In this document: positions 1-5,638 of the stretch, in pieces | Layout of the letters: each line of letters starts with the position of its first letter | How positions within the stretch are numbered: the stretch's first letter is position 1 | NCBI GenBank assembly: GCA_963169595.1 | Contig: CAUJFM010000058.1 | Span: 1-5,638, forward strand | DNA: 5,638 bases | Source: Bacteroidota bacterium | GTDB taxonomy: Bacteria; Bacteroidota; Bacteroidia; Flavobacteriales_F; PHOS-HE28 | Reading direction: 5' to 3' | Program-made: the position numbers and the translations under genes | Notes under the pieces: generated by a model | Told to the model about the DNA's origin: nothing | Seen by the model: the letters and a program-made list of their open reading frames with translations, nothing else | Databases searched by the model: none

Positions 1-70
1 CCCCCCCGGGGGGGGTCCCGCCCGGCCACCCCCCCGCCCCGCCCCCCCCCGGGCCCCCCCCCCCCGCCGC
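1..70. other. C/G homopolymer block, probable contig-end artefact
   Basis: These bases are C and G only, apart from one T at 16 and one A at 28. They include C runs of 7 (1-7), 7 (29-35), 9 (42-50) and 12 (54-65), and a G run of 8 (8-15). The C7G8 start is a self-complementary tip. Nothing like this occurs elsewhere in the window, and the composition changes abruptly to normal sequence at about 70. Read on the minus strand it is mainly poly-G, the known no-signal artefact of two-colour Illumina chemistry, so I infer low-quality reads extending a contig end. It sits just after the stop of the large T9SS gene, where a terminator would be expected, so any real terminator is lost. A genuine G-rich, quadruplex-prone tract is possible but less likely. 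Confidence 0.75.
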
Positions 71-90
71 ATGGCACCAACAAGAAGAGA

Positions 91-2760
91 TCAGTGCTTG
101 ATGAAGCGCCCGTTGTGCAGGGGCGCGCCATCGGGCCCGAGCACGAGGATCTCGTACGGTGCGGGCGAGAGCTGTGCCAGGGAGGTGCGGTAGACCTGTT
201 CACCGGGGGTGAAGGCCAGCTGCTGGTCGAGGATGATGCGGCCGCTGGCATCGAGTATGCGGATGGTGTGGTCGCCTTCGCGCACCACGTTCACCAGCAT
301 GTTCAGGTCGCCATCGGTGGGATTGGGGTACACGGCGAGCGTGCTGGTGGCCTTGGTGATGCGCACTTCCACCACATCGGAGGTCTTTGCGCTACCGTCC
401 TGGTCCACCATACGCAGCCGGTAGTGGTTCACACCGGGGCGTGGGGCTGGGTCCACCAGACCGTAGCGGGTGGTGGTGGTGCTTTCGCCCATGGCGGCGA
501 CCGTGCCGATGGTGGCGAATTCACCGTCCTCCTGGAGGCGCTCCACTTCGAAGTGTGAAGTGCCCTGCTCGCTGGCGGTGGACCATTCCAGGTCCACAGC
601 GGCACCGGTGGCCTGTCCTTCGAAAGAAAGCAGTTCCACGGGCAGCAGGGTGCAGTCCAGGCTGGCCCCATCGGTGAGCTGCCAGTTGAGGTTGAAGGCC
701 AGGCCGCTCTGGCTGTAATTGCTGATGTAGAGCAGGTAGATCTCTCCGGTCGCCACGGTCAACGCCGAGGACCACTTGGAGCCCCATGAGCCTTGGGAGG
801 GGTTGGGTGCGCTGGTTGACAGGCCGGTATCGCCGGAAAAACCACTATAGTTGCAACGGGTGGGCGTTCCGCTGGGCGGGCAGGACATGGAGCTGAACGG
901 CCCCCACACCGCGAAGTCGTAGTCGTCGGAGGGGTTGGTCGGGGCGATGGTAAAGGCCACTGTGCCCCCGTTGGACGGTGTGAACTGGTACCAGAAGCCT
1001 TGGCGTTCGTTGGCGCCGAGGCAGCCACGGGTGTGCTGATTGAGGTCCACCGTGAGGCCGGTGTGGGCGGGGTTTGCATTGATCTGTTGGGAGTTGCAGA
1101 CGGCCGTGCGCCCGTAGCAATCGCTGGTGGATGGCGCGGCCGACTGGCAATCGGCGATGGTGGCGTAGCGTAGGCCGGTGCCCGGTGTGGGTCCATCGGC
1201 GTATGCCGCGCCGTACATCAGTTGCAGCACGTAGCGGATCTCGCCCTGGTTGCCGCCGATGGCGGTGTAGCTGAGCTGGATGGTCTGGCCGGTGGTCGCG
1301 TTGATGTAGGCCGTTTCGCGGTCGGCGTTGGCGATGGTGTAGTTCACCGGAGCGCCCGCCCCCACTTGCACGGTCACGTAGCTGCCACCCCAGCCATTGC
1401 CCTGCGAGTCGTACATGTGCAGGGCGTAGGTGCAGGTGCCCCCGGCCGGGGGAGCAAAGGCGCACAGGTTGAAGGTGCCGGTGCCACCGCCGTTGTTCCA
1501 GACGCGCAGGTAGTAGGTGTCGCCCGGTGTGAGTTCCAGGGGGGTGAGGGAGAGGAAGGGCATGTTGCCCGGACCGCTGGTGTTGTCGCAGTTCACCAGG
1601 TAGAAGGTGCCGTTGCAGGCCGAAGCGCGGTACACGGCCATGCCGATGTTGGTGAGGCTACCTGCGGAGGTATTGAAGGTGACCAGTCCCCGGGCCGGAG
1701 CCACGAAGCTGAACCACATGTCGGCACCGGAGTATCCACCGCAACCGGGGTCGGGAATGCCGGAGGTGGCGGTGGCGGCCGCATTGGAATAGGTGGTGAA
1801 GGAGCAGGAGCTGCCCAGGGTGAGCGGGGTGGCGCCGCAAGGCTCATCGTAGGCCGGTGGTGCCCAGGCGCAGAGGTTGAAGGTGCCATGGGCATTGTTT
1901 TCGCCCCACATCCGCACGTAGTAGGTCTGGCCGGGTGTGAGCCCAGTACGGACGATCTCGCTCATGTTGCCGGGACCGTCGTCGGCATCGCATTCGATCA
2001 GGGTGAAGGTGCCGTTGCAGGCCGTGGCGCTGTAGAGTGCCATGCCGGTGTTGTTGAGCGTGCCAGCGGTGGTCTCCAGGCGGATCTCGCCGGTGGCAGG
2101 GACCACGAAGGAGAACCACACATCGTTGCCTCCGAAGTTGGCACAGCCGGGCGCGGGTATACCGCTGGTCGCGGTGGCCGCGAGGGTGGTGGCCGCGATG
2201 GCGCTACAGGAGGTGCCCACGGTGAGGGCCGTGGCGTTGCACGGATCATCATTGGCCGGAGCACCAGGACTCCAGATGCAGAGCCTGCCCTCCATGGTGC
2301 CATTGTCGTTGTGACGCTGGATGCGGACCATGTAGTCCTGGCCCGGCACGGTGATCATGTTGGTGATCACGGCATTGTTGCCATTCCCACCGCTATTGAC
2401 ACAGGCCACCTGGCTGAGGCCGGCGGTGCAGGTGCCGGTGTACACATGGATGATGGACCGGTGGTTGTTGTCCGGGTCGAAGGTGATGCTGGTGGCGGTG
2501 CCGGTAGCGGTGAACCAGCCCCAGGCATCATCATAGTTCCCGCCACTGCAACCGCTGGCCGTGTAGGTGGCGGTGAAGGAGGACGGCTTGTCGAAGTTGC
2601 TGTACGTGCAGGAAGACCCCACGGGGTATTCATTGCCTGCGTTGTATCCACAGGTGTTGGTGGCGGTCTGCGCCTGGGCGTGCAGGGCGACCATGGCCAG
2701 GGTCATCGTGGCCAGCAGGCCGCGCAGGATGGAGGCGATGTAGTGTGCCATGACGTTCAT
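91..2760 (-). CDS. Secreted multidomain protein with T9SS type A sorting domain
   Basis: This 889-residue exported protein is probably anchored at or released from the cell surface by the type IX secretion system. Residues 1-31 form a signal peptide (hydrophobic core, then AQAQ). Residues 37-169, 170-303 and 304-439 are three related modules, each with six cysteines and each ending in a motif like LC-x-W/F-x-P-x-A. Residues 441-516 hold a motif of the DSxGxGW type (DSQGNGWGG) seen in Bacteroidota surface proteins. Residues 538-703 form a cysteine-containing beta domain (GFWYQF, DYDFAVWG). Residues 706-801, starting LPVELLSFEG, resemble a fibronectin III-like linker. Residues 807-889 are the sorting domain, with the hallmark YPNPTDG and a basic end (GRFIKH). 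No catalytic motif is visible, so adhesion or binding is a guess. The ATG overlaps the stop of the upstream gene (ATGA), which favours this start over Met4. The stop at 91-93 is intact, so the gene is complete. Confidence 0.93.
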   Translation of the reverse strand: MNVMAHYIASILRGLLATMTLAMVALHAQAQTATNTCGYNAGNEYPVGSSCTYSNFDKPSSFTATYTASGCSGGNYDDAWGWFTATGTATSITFDPDNNHRSIIHVYTGTCTAGLSQVACVNSGGNGNNAVITNMITVPGQDYMVRIQRHNDNGTMEGRLCIWSPGAPANDDPCNATALTVGTSCSAIAATTLAATATSGIPAPGCANFGGNDVWFSFVVPATGEIRLETTAGTLNNTGMALYSATACNGTFTLIECDADDGPGNMSEIVRTGLTPGQTYYVRMWGENNAHGTFNLCAWAPPAYDEPCGATPLTLGSSCSFTTYSNAAATATSGIPDPGCGGYSGADMWFSFVAPARGLVTFNTSAGSLTNIGMAVYRASACNGTFYLVNCDNTSGPGNMPFLSLTPLELTPGDTYYLRVWNNGGGTGTFNLCAFAPPAGGTCTYALHMYDSQGNGWGGSYVTVQVGAGAPVNYTIANADRETAYINATTGQTIQLSYTAIGGNQGEIRYVLQLMYGAAYADGPTPGTGLRYATIADCQSAAPSTSDCYGRTAVCNSQQINANPAHTGLTVDLNQHTRGCLGANERQGFWYQFTPSNGGTVAFTIAPTNPSDDYDFAVWGPFSSMSCPPSGTPTRCNYSGFSGDTGLSTSAPNPSQGSWGSKWSSALTVATGEIYLLYISNYSQSGLAFNLNWQLTDGASLDCTLLPVELLSFEGQATGAAVDLEWSTASEQGTSHFEVERLQEDGEFATIGTVAAMGESTTTTRYGLVDPAPRPGVNHYRLRMVDQDGSAKTSDVVEVRITKATSTLAVYPNPTDGDLNMLVNVVREGDHTIRILDASGRIILDQQLAFTPGEQVYRTSLAQLSPAPYEILVLGPDGAPLHNGRFIKH
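1444..2652 (-). repeat. Three tandem six-cysteine modules inside the T9SS protein
   Basis: Protein residues 37-169, 170-303 and 304-439 align as three successive copies. The cysteines fall at 37/51/71/111/120/161, then 174/185/206/248/257/297, then 308/319/340/382/391/433. In copies 2 and 3 the first five cysteines are offset by exactly 134 residues and the last by 136. Copies 2 and 3 also share ATATSGIP-x-PGC, WFSFV-x-PA and ACNGTF. At DNA level a 20-base identical stretch occurs at 1603-1622 and 2005-2024, which is 402 bases or 134 codons apart. Copy 1 has diverged most but keeps the cysteine order and the closing LC-x-W-x-P motif. The pattern suggests an extracellular beta-sandwich stabilised by three disulfides (inference), arising by internal duplication. 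Confidence 0.8.
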
Positions 2761-3092
2761 TCGTTGGGGTCGGCGGCGGTGCCCTCCGTGCGGGGTCGCC
2801 GGTAGGTGAGCGATACACCGAACTGGGTGGCGAGGGCCACCACGGCCTGCGGGTCGAGCGGGCGGTAGGCCAGCACATGCATCAGCTGTGTGGGCCGGTC
2901 CACGTTGACCCGCATCCCGGGGTCGAAGCCGGACATGGATTCCAGCAGGGCCTTTTCGGTCTGTGGGGCCAATTCACCGGCCACTGCGAACTGGTAGCGG
3001 TGCTCCTGCTCGATGAACGCGAGCTGCTGTGCTTGTCCGGCCGTGGCGGCCAGCAGGAGCAACGGGAGGAGCGTGGTGCGTAGGTAGCGCAT
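2757..3092 (-). CDS. Small exported protein of unknown function
   Basis: I do not recognise this family. From the chosen ATG it is 111 residues. A basic start (MRYLR) and a leucine-rich core lead to a probable signal peptidase site after AGQA (residues 18-21), leaving about 90 mature residues and no cysteines. By eye the mature part follows a beta-alpha-beta-beta-alpha-beta order: strand YQFAVAG, helix with EKALLESM, strand MRVNVD, strand LMHVLAY, helix with AVVALATQF, strand VSLTYRR. That would fit a ferredoxin-like or HMA-like fold without the metal-binding CxxC (inference). In-frame ATGs at 3107 and 3122 would add 5 or 10 residues; I chose 3092 because it puts the basic n-region directly before the hydrophobic core. 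The TGA stop overlaps the next ATG, so it is translationally coupled to the T9SS protein and may work with it outside the cytoplasm. Confidence 0.75.
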   Translation of the reverse strand: MRYLRTTLLPLLLLAATAGQAQQLAFIEQEHRYQFAVAGELAPQTEKALLESMSGFDPGMRVNVDRPTQLMHVLAYRPLDPQAVVALATQFGVSLTYRRPRTEGTAADPNE

Positions 3093-3159
3093 CTGGGTCG
3101 TTGGCATGCGGGAGTAGGGCATGCCGGGCGCTATAACGCGATCCGATGGATGAAGGTTA

Positions 3160-3200
3160 CAGAACGACGAACGCCCCTTGGGCAGGTCCAAAGGGCGTTC
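3160..3200 (-). terminator. Intrinsic terminator of the aminotransferase gene
   Basis: On the minus strand, beginning 20 bases after the aminotransferase stop, GAACGCCCTTTGG pairs with CCAAGGGGCGTTC. This gives a 13-bp stem with one G-T wobble and a 6-base loop (hairpin at 3169-3200). It is followed by the moderately T-rich GTCGTTCTGT. The position and stem strength fit a Rho-independent terminator, although the T tract is interrupted. It separates the aminotransferase from the operon starting at 3092. The promoter of that operon should therefore lie between 3093 and 3168, where I could not identify a convincing -33/-7 pair. Confidence 0.75.
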
Positions 3201-3219
3201 GGCAGGGGGCGGGGGGGGA

Positions 3220-4449
3220 TCAGCCGACCAGGGAAGCGCTGGCCAGGGCGGCCTTGTCGGTGCCGGGGTATTGGGCCAGTGCGGCACGGAGGCAGTCCAC
3301 GGCCTTGAGGAGCAGGGGCTGTTCCAGCACATAGGCCAGGCGCACCTGTTGGCGGCCGGTGGCGGGGTCGGTGTAGAAGCCGCTGCACGGGGCCATCATT
3401 ACGGTGTGGCCCTCGTGGCTGAATGATTCCAGCAGCCATTGACAGAAGCGGTCGGCATCGTCGATGGGCAGTTCGGCCACACAGTAGAAGGCCCCCTTGG
3501 GCTTGGGGCAGGTGACCCCCGGGATGGTGTTGAGGCCGTCCACCAGGATGTTCCGCCGGGCCACATATTCGCCGATCACGTCGGTGAAGTAGTTGTCCGG
3601 CGTGGCCAGTGCGGCTTCCGAGGCGATCTGCCCGAAGGTGGGGGGGCTTAGGCGGGCCTGCGCGAACCGGAGCACGGAGGCGTAGAGCTCAGCGTTGCGG
3701 GTGATGAAGGCACCTACCCGCGCGCCGCACATGCTATAGCGTTTGCTCACGCTGTCCACCAGCACCACATGCTGGTCCAGTCCGTCAAGGGTCATGGCGC
3801 TCACATGCGAGGCACCGTCGTAGCAGAACTCACGGTACACCTCGTCGGCGAAGAGGAAGAGGTCATGCTTCAGCACGATCTCGCGCAGGCGCTCCAGCTC
3901 GGCCTTGCTGTAGAGGTAGCCGGTGGGGTTGCCGGGGTTGCAGATGAGGATGCCCTTGGTGCGCGGGGTGATCAGGGCCTCGAAGGCGCTGATGGGCGGC
4001 AGGGCGAAGCCGTCCTGGATGGTGCTGCGCACGGGCACCACGGTGACCCCGGCGGCCAGGGCGAAGCTGTTATAGTTGGCGTAGTAGGGCTCGGGGATGA
4101 TCACCTCATCGCCCGGCTCGAAGCAGGCCATCATGCCGAAGAGCAGGGCTTCGCTGCCCCCGTTGGTGACGATGATCTGCTCGTGGGTGACGTGGATGCC
4201 GTGCTTGGCGTAGTAGGTGGCCAGGCCGCGGCGGTAGCTCTCGTAGCCGGCGCTGTGGCTGTACTCGATCACCGTGCGGTCCAGGTGCCGGATGGCGTTC
4301 AGGGCCACCTCCGGGGTGGCGATGTCGGGCTGCCCGATGTTGAGGTGGATGACCTTGGTGCCGCGCTGCTTGGCCGCCTCGGCGAAGGGGACCAGCTTGC
4401 GGATGGGCGAGGGCGGCATCTGGCGGCCCTTGGTGGAGATCGATGGCAT
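3220..4449 (-). CDS. PLP-dependent class I/II aminotransferase (aspartate aminotransferase-like)
   Basis: This cytoplasmic enzyme transfers an amino group between an amino acid and a 2-oxo acid through pyridoxal phosphate. It has 409 residues, the usual length for the family. Visible motifs are IGQPDIATP (38-46, substrate loop), TNGGSEAL (95-102, phosphate-binding turn), PEPYY (119-123), NPGNPTG (171-177, with the cofactor-contacting Asn174), ADEVY (201-205, with Asp202 facing the pyridine nitrogen) and SVSKRYSMCGARVG (233-246, with Lys236 as the Schiff-base lysine). Arg370 in RQQVRLAYV is the likely substrate carboxylate-binding arginine. All key residues are present, so it should be active. 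The fold-type I family is certain, but the substrate (aspartate, another amino acid, or an aromatic one) is not readable from sequence. The start at MPSISTKGRQMP is preferred over an upstream ATG at 4512, because the extra 21 residues look like untranslated leader. There is no Shine-Dalgarno sequence. Terminators on both sides suggest a single-gene transcript. Confidence 0.93.
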   Translation of the reverse strand: MPSISTKGRQMPPSPIRKLVPFAEAAKQRGTKVIHLNIGQPDIATPEVALNAIRHLDRTVIEYSHSAGYESYRRGLATYYAKHGIHVTHEQIIVTNGGSEALLFGMMACFEPGDEVIIPEPYYANYNSFALAAGVTVVPVRSTIQDGFALPPISAFEALITPRTKGILICNPGNPTGYLYSKAELERLREIVLKHDLFLFADEVYREFCYDGASHVSAMTLDGLDQHVVLVDSVSKRYSMCGARVGAFITRNAELYASVLRFAQARLSPPTFGQIASEAALATPDNYFTDVIGEYVARRNILVDGLNTIPGVTCPKPKGAFYCVAELPIDDADRFCQWLLESFSHEGHTVMMAPCSGFYTDPATGRQQVRLAYVLEQPLLLKAVDCLRAALAQYPGTDKAALASASLVG

Positions 4450-4524
4450 GGGAAAAGTTCGTGGGGCGAAGTTCGGCGATCGCCGGGGACCGCGCGTCAT
4501 CAGGGAGGTCACGGCCCTGTTCCC

Positions 4525-4562
4525 TAAAGCAAAGGACCCCCGCCGATGCTGGCGGGGGTCCT
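4525..4562 (-). terminator. Intrinsic terminator of the DUF1573 gene pair
   Basis: Read on the minus strand, AGGACCCCCGCC, the loop AGCATC and GGCGGGGGTCCT form a perfect 12-bp stem (4533-4562). The tail is T-rich (TTTGCTTT, down to 4525). It begins 22 bases after the stop of the downstream DUF1573 gene, where a Rho-independent terminator belongs. The next gene (aminotransferase) starts about 75 bases beyond the T tract, so its promoter should lie in 4450-4524. That leader has a 12-bp palindrome, CGGCGATCGCCG (4474-4485), but no clear Bacteroidota-type promoter. Confidence 0.88.
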
Positions 4563-4584
4563 GCGGAATTGTCGTTCAGAAGGC

Positions 4585-5019
4585 TCAGTTCTCCACGGGG
4601 GCCATGGGGCTGGGCTCCTTCACCGGGGTGGTGGGCGTCTCGGCCCCGGCGGTCACCGTGCCTTTGATGCGCACCACCTTCTCGGGTTCGTTGGTGGCGT
4701 TGCTGCTGATGGTCACCGTCTTGTTGATGGCGCCCACGCGCTTGGTGTCGTACTTCACCGTGATCACGGTCTTGCCACCGGGCTTGATGGGCTCGGTGTC
4801 GCACTTGGGCACGGTGCAGCCGCAGCTGCCTTTGCAGTTGGTGAGGATCAGGGGGGCATCACCCGTGTTGGTCACCACGAACTCGCAGGTGCCGTTGGCG
4901 CCCTGGGGGATGGTGCCGTAGTCGTGCACGTCCTTGTCCACCGAGATCTTCGGGCCCGACTGGGCGAAGGTGGCGCTGGAAAGGGCGGCAAGGCCGAGGG
5001 CGAGGAGGAACTTCTTCAT
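4585..5019 (-). CDS. Exported DUF1573 domain protein, downstream paralog
   Basis: This 144-residue protein has a signal peptide (MKKFLLALG..., residues 1-19, predicted cut after TFA). One DUF1573 domain follows (about 22-122), an Ig-like fold related to ASH/Hydin-type modules and common in Bacteroidota, with no defined biochemical role. Diagnostic parts are the HDYGTI strand (32-37), FVVTNTGDAPL (47-57), the cysteine cluster CKGSCGCTVPKC (62-73) and IKPGGKTVITVKYDT (78-92). Cys45 is a further cysteine. A proline/threonine-rich tail ends in SPMAPVEN. It is about three quarters identical by eye to the neighbouring gene at 5068-5529, with a 48-base gap and no terminator between them, so the two are probably cotranscribed from upstream. 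The domain assignment is firm; the role (surface, periplasm or envelope maintenance) is unknown. Confidence 0.92.
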   Translation of the reverse strand: MKKFLLALGLAALSSATFAQSGPKISVDKDVHDYGTIPQGANGTCEFVVTNTGDAPLILTNCKGSCGCTVPKCDTEPIKPGGKTVITVKYDTKRVGAINKTVTISSNATNEPEKVVRIKGTVTAGAETPTTPVKEPSPMAPVEN

Positions 5020-5067
5020 GGTGTGTGTCGGTTCAATGGTCCGGACCCGTTGTGCAAGTACCGTGCC

Positions 5068-5529
5068 TTAGTGCTTCTCCACGGGGGCCATCGGGCTGGC
5101 CTCCTTCACCGGCGAGGCGGGGGTGGTGGCGGCGGCCTCCACGGTGCCCTTGATGGTGACCACCTTGCTGGGGGCGTTGGTGGCGTTGCTGGAGATGGTG
5201 ACGCTCTTGTTGATGGGGCCCACGCGGTTGGTGTCGTACTTCACCGTGATGGTGCTCTTGGCGCCCGGCTTGATGGGCTGGGTCTCGCACTTGGGCACGG
5301 TGCAACCGCAGCTGCCCTGGCACTGGCTGATGATGAGGGGCTGGTCGCCGGTGTTGGTCACAATGAACTCGCAGGTACCGTTGGCGCCTTGCTGGATGGT
5401 GCCGTAGTCATGCGTCTCCTTGTCCACGGAGATCATCGGGCCGGTTCCGCCCACGGGTTTGCCGGTGGCTTGGGCGAAGGCACCAAGGGTGAGGACGCCC
5501 AAGGAGAGGGAGAGAAGGAACTTTTTCAT
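5068..5529 (-). CDS. Exported DUF1573 domain protein, upstream paralog
   Basis: This 153-residue paralog of the next gene downstream has a signal peptide (MKKFLLSLSLGVLTLGAFA, 1-19). A short linker longer than its sister's (ATGKPVGG) leads to the DUF1573 domain (about 31-131): HDYGTI (40-45), FIVTNTGDQPL (55-65), CQGSCGCTVPKC (70-81), IKPGAKSTITVKYDT (86-100). It also has Cys53, matching Cys45 of the sister. The tail TTPASPVKEASPMAPVEKH closely matches that of the sister gene. Four more residues are possible if translation began at a TTG at 5541, but the ATG giving the basic MKK n-region is the natural choice. There is no Shine-Dalgarno sequence, and the leader is relatively A-rich, as is usual in Bacteroidota. 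As the first gene of the pair it should carry the promoter, and a direct-repeat box lies 72-88 bases upstream. Function is unknown beyond export and the domain. Confidence 0.92.
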   Translation of the reverse strand: MKKFLLSLSLGVLTLGAFAQATGKPVGGTGPMISVDKETHDYGTIQQGANGTCEFIVTNTGDQPLIISQCQGSCGCTVPKCETQPIKPGAKSTITVKYDTNRVGPINKSVTISSNATNAPSKVVTIKGTVEAAATTPASPVKEASPMAPVEKH

Positions 5530-5564
5530 GGAAAGGTTCAATTGTTGGCTTGTTCTTGGTACGC

Positions 5565-5572
5565 CGAAGGTA
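5565..5572 (-). promoter_or_regulatory. Possible Bacteroidota -7 element for the DUF1573 pair
   Basis: Minus-strand TACCTTCG matches the Bacteroidota sigma-ABfr -7 consensus TAnnTTTG at all but one fixed position. It lies about 35 bases upstream of the ATG at 5529, a sensible distance. No TTTG -33 element is found at the expected spacing. A promoter lacking a -33 box would be consistent with dependence on an activator bound at 5601-5617, but this is inference from one weak match. Confidence 0.3.
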
Positions 5573-5600
5573 GTGGGGTGGTTGAGTAGCTTGTGTGACC

Positions 5601-5617
5601 TTAACAGGAGTTTAACA
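5601..5617. promoter_or_regulatory. TTAACA-N5-TTAACA direct repeat, PhoB/PhoP-like box
   Basis: The plus strand has TTAACA GGAGT TTAACA. On the minus strand this reads CTGTTAAACTC followed by CTGTTAAGGTC, two 11-base units identical at 9 positions. Tandem repeats with one-helical-turn spacing are how OmpR/PhoB-family response regulators bind, and TTAACA repeats about 5 bases apart are the Bacillus PhoP box pattern. The repeat lies 72-88 bases upstream of the first DUF1573 gene and about 40 bases upstream of the weak -7 element, a placement suited to an activator. It could equally serve a divergent gene beyond the right edge. The rest of 5530-5638 shows no gene. Confidence 0.4.
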
Positions 5618-5638
5618 GCGGGCCGTTCAGCGTCCCGG

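Noticed and set aside
1..70. Possible genuine G-quadruplex or repeat element
   Set aside because: The run pattern would allow a quadruplex on the minus strand, but near-absence of A/T at a contig tip fits a sequencing artefact better.
1222..2805. Plus-strand open frame of 527 codons
   Set aside because: It lies wholly antisense to the T9SS gene, whose signal peptide, modules and sorting domain are unmistakable. The frame's Gly/Val/Ala/His-rich translation has no domain or signal and is what a GC-rich gene produces on its opposite strand.
3093..3332. N-terminal extension of the small exported protein to an ATG at 3332
   Set aside because: The extension would run across the terminator hairpin and into the end of the aminotransferase gene, and would bury the signal peptide behind 80 proline-rich residues.
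4450..4512. N-terminal extension of the aminotransferase to an ATG at 4512
   Set aside because: The extra 21 residues are unlike the family N-terminus, whereas MPSISTKGRQMP matches the usual start of the group.
3769..4527. Plus-strand open frame of 252 codons
   Set aside because: It is antisense to the aminotransferase, which keeps every catalytic motif. The frame's translation is Gly/Val/Asp-rich without recognisable features.
4533..4562. Inverted repeat considered as a mobile-element end or small RNA
   Set aside because: The 12-bp stem, 6-base loop, following T tract and location just after a stop codon are fully explained by an intrinsic terminator.
4546..5589. Plus-strand open frame of 347 codons with internal repeats
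   Set aside because: It runs antisense through both DUF1573 genes and the terminator. Its two similar halves simply mirror the tandem duplication on the other strand.

Overview
The window looks like a piece of a GC-rich member of the Bacteroidota. The main reason is that the long gene at the left ends in a type IX secretion (Por) C-terminal sorting domain, which is typical of that phylum. Supporting signs are a tandem pair of secreted DUF1573 proteins, an aminotransferase of the Bacteroidota-like type, and starts without a recognisable Shine-Dalgarno sequence. G+C is clearly above 60% by eye, so the lineage is one of the high-GC ones (inference). All five genes I accept lie on the minus strand, so transcription runs from right to left.

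Right to left: (1) 5530-5638 is an upstream region with a TTAACA-N5-TTAACA direct repeat of 11-bp period, which resembles a PhoB/PhoP-type box. (2) 5068-5529 and 4585-5019 are two paralogous, exported DUF1573 proteins in tandem. They are about three quarters identical by eye, are separated by 47 bases, and are closed by a strong hairpin terminator at 4525-4562. (3) 3220-4449 is a class I/II PLP-dependent aminotransferase, apparently a single-gene unit, closed by a second hairpin terminator at 3160-3200. (4) 2757-3092 is a small exported protein of unknown function. Its stop codon overlaps the start of (5) 91-2760, an 889-residue secreted multidomain protein with three tandem six-cysteine modules and a T9SS sorting domain. 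The ATGA overlap makes these last two genes a translationally coupled operon. (6) 1-70 is almost pure C/G homopolymer and is most likely a sequencing or assembly artefact at a contig end.

Functionally, four of the five products are predicted to leave the cytoplasm: two DUF1573 proteins, the small protein and the T9SS cargo. Only the aminotransferase is a cytoplasmic metabolic enzyme. I see no RNA genes, insertion sequences, CRISPR arrays or phage genes. I did not find a clearly new biological system. The most interesting points are the coupled small protein plus T9SS cargo pair, the six-cysteine tandem modules, the duplicated DUF1573 pair, and the direct-repeat box in front of that pair.
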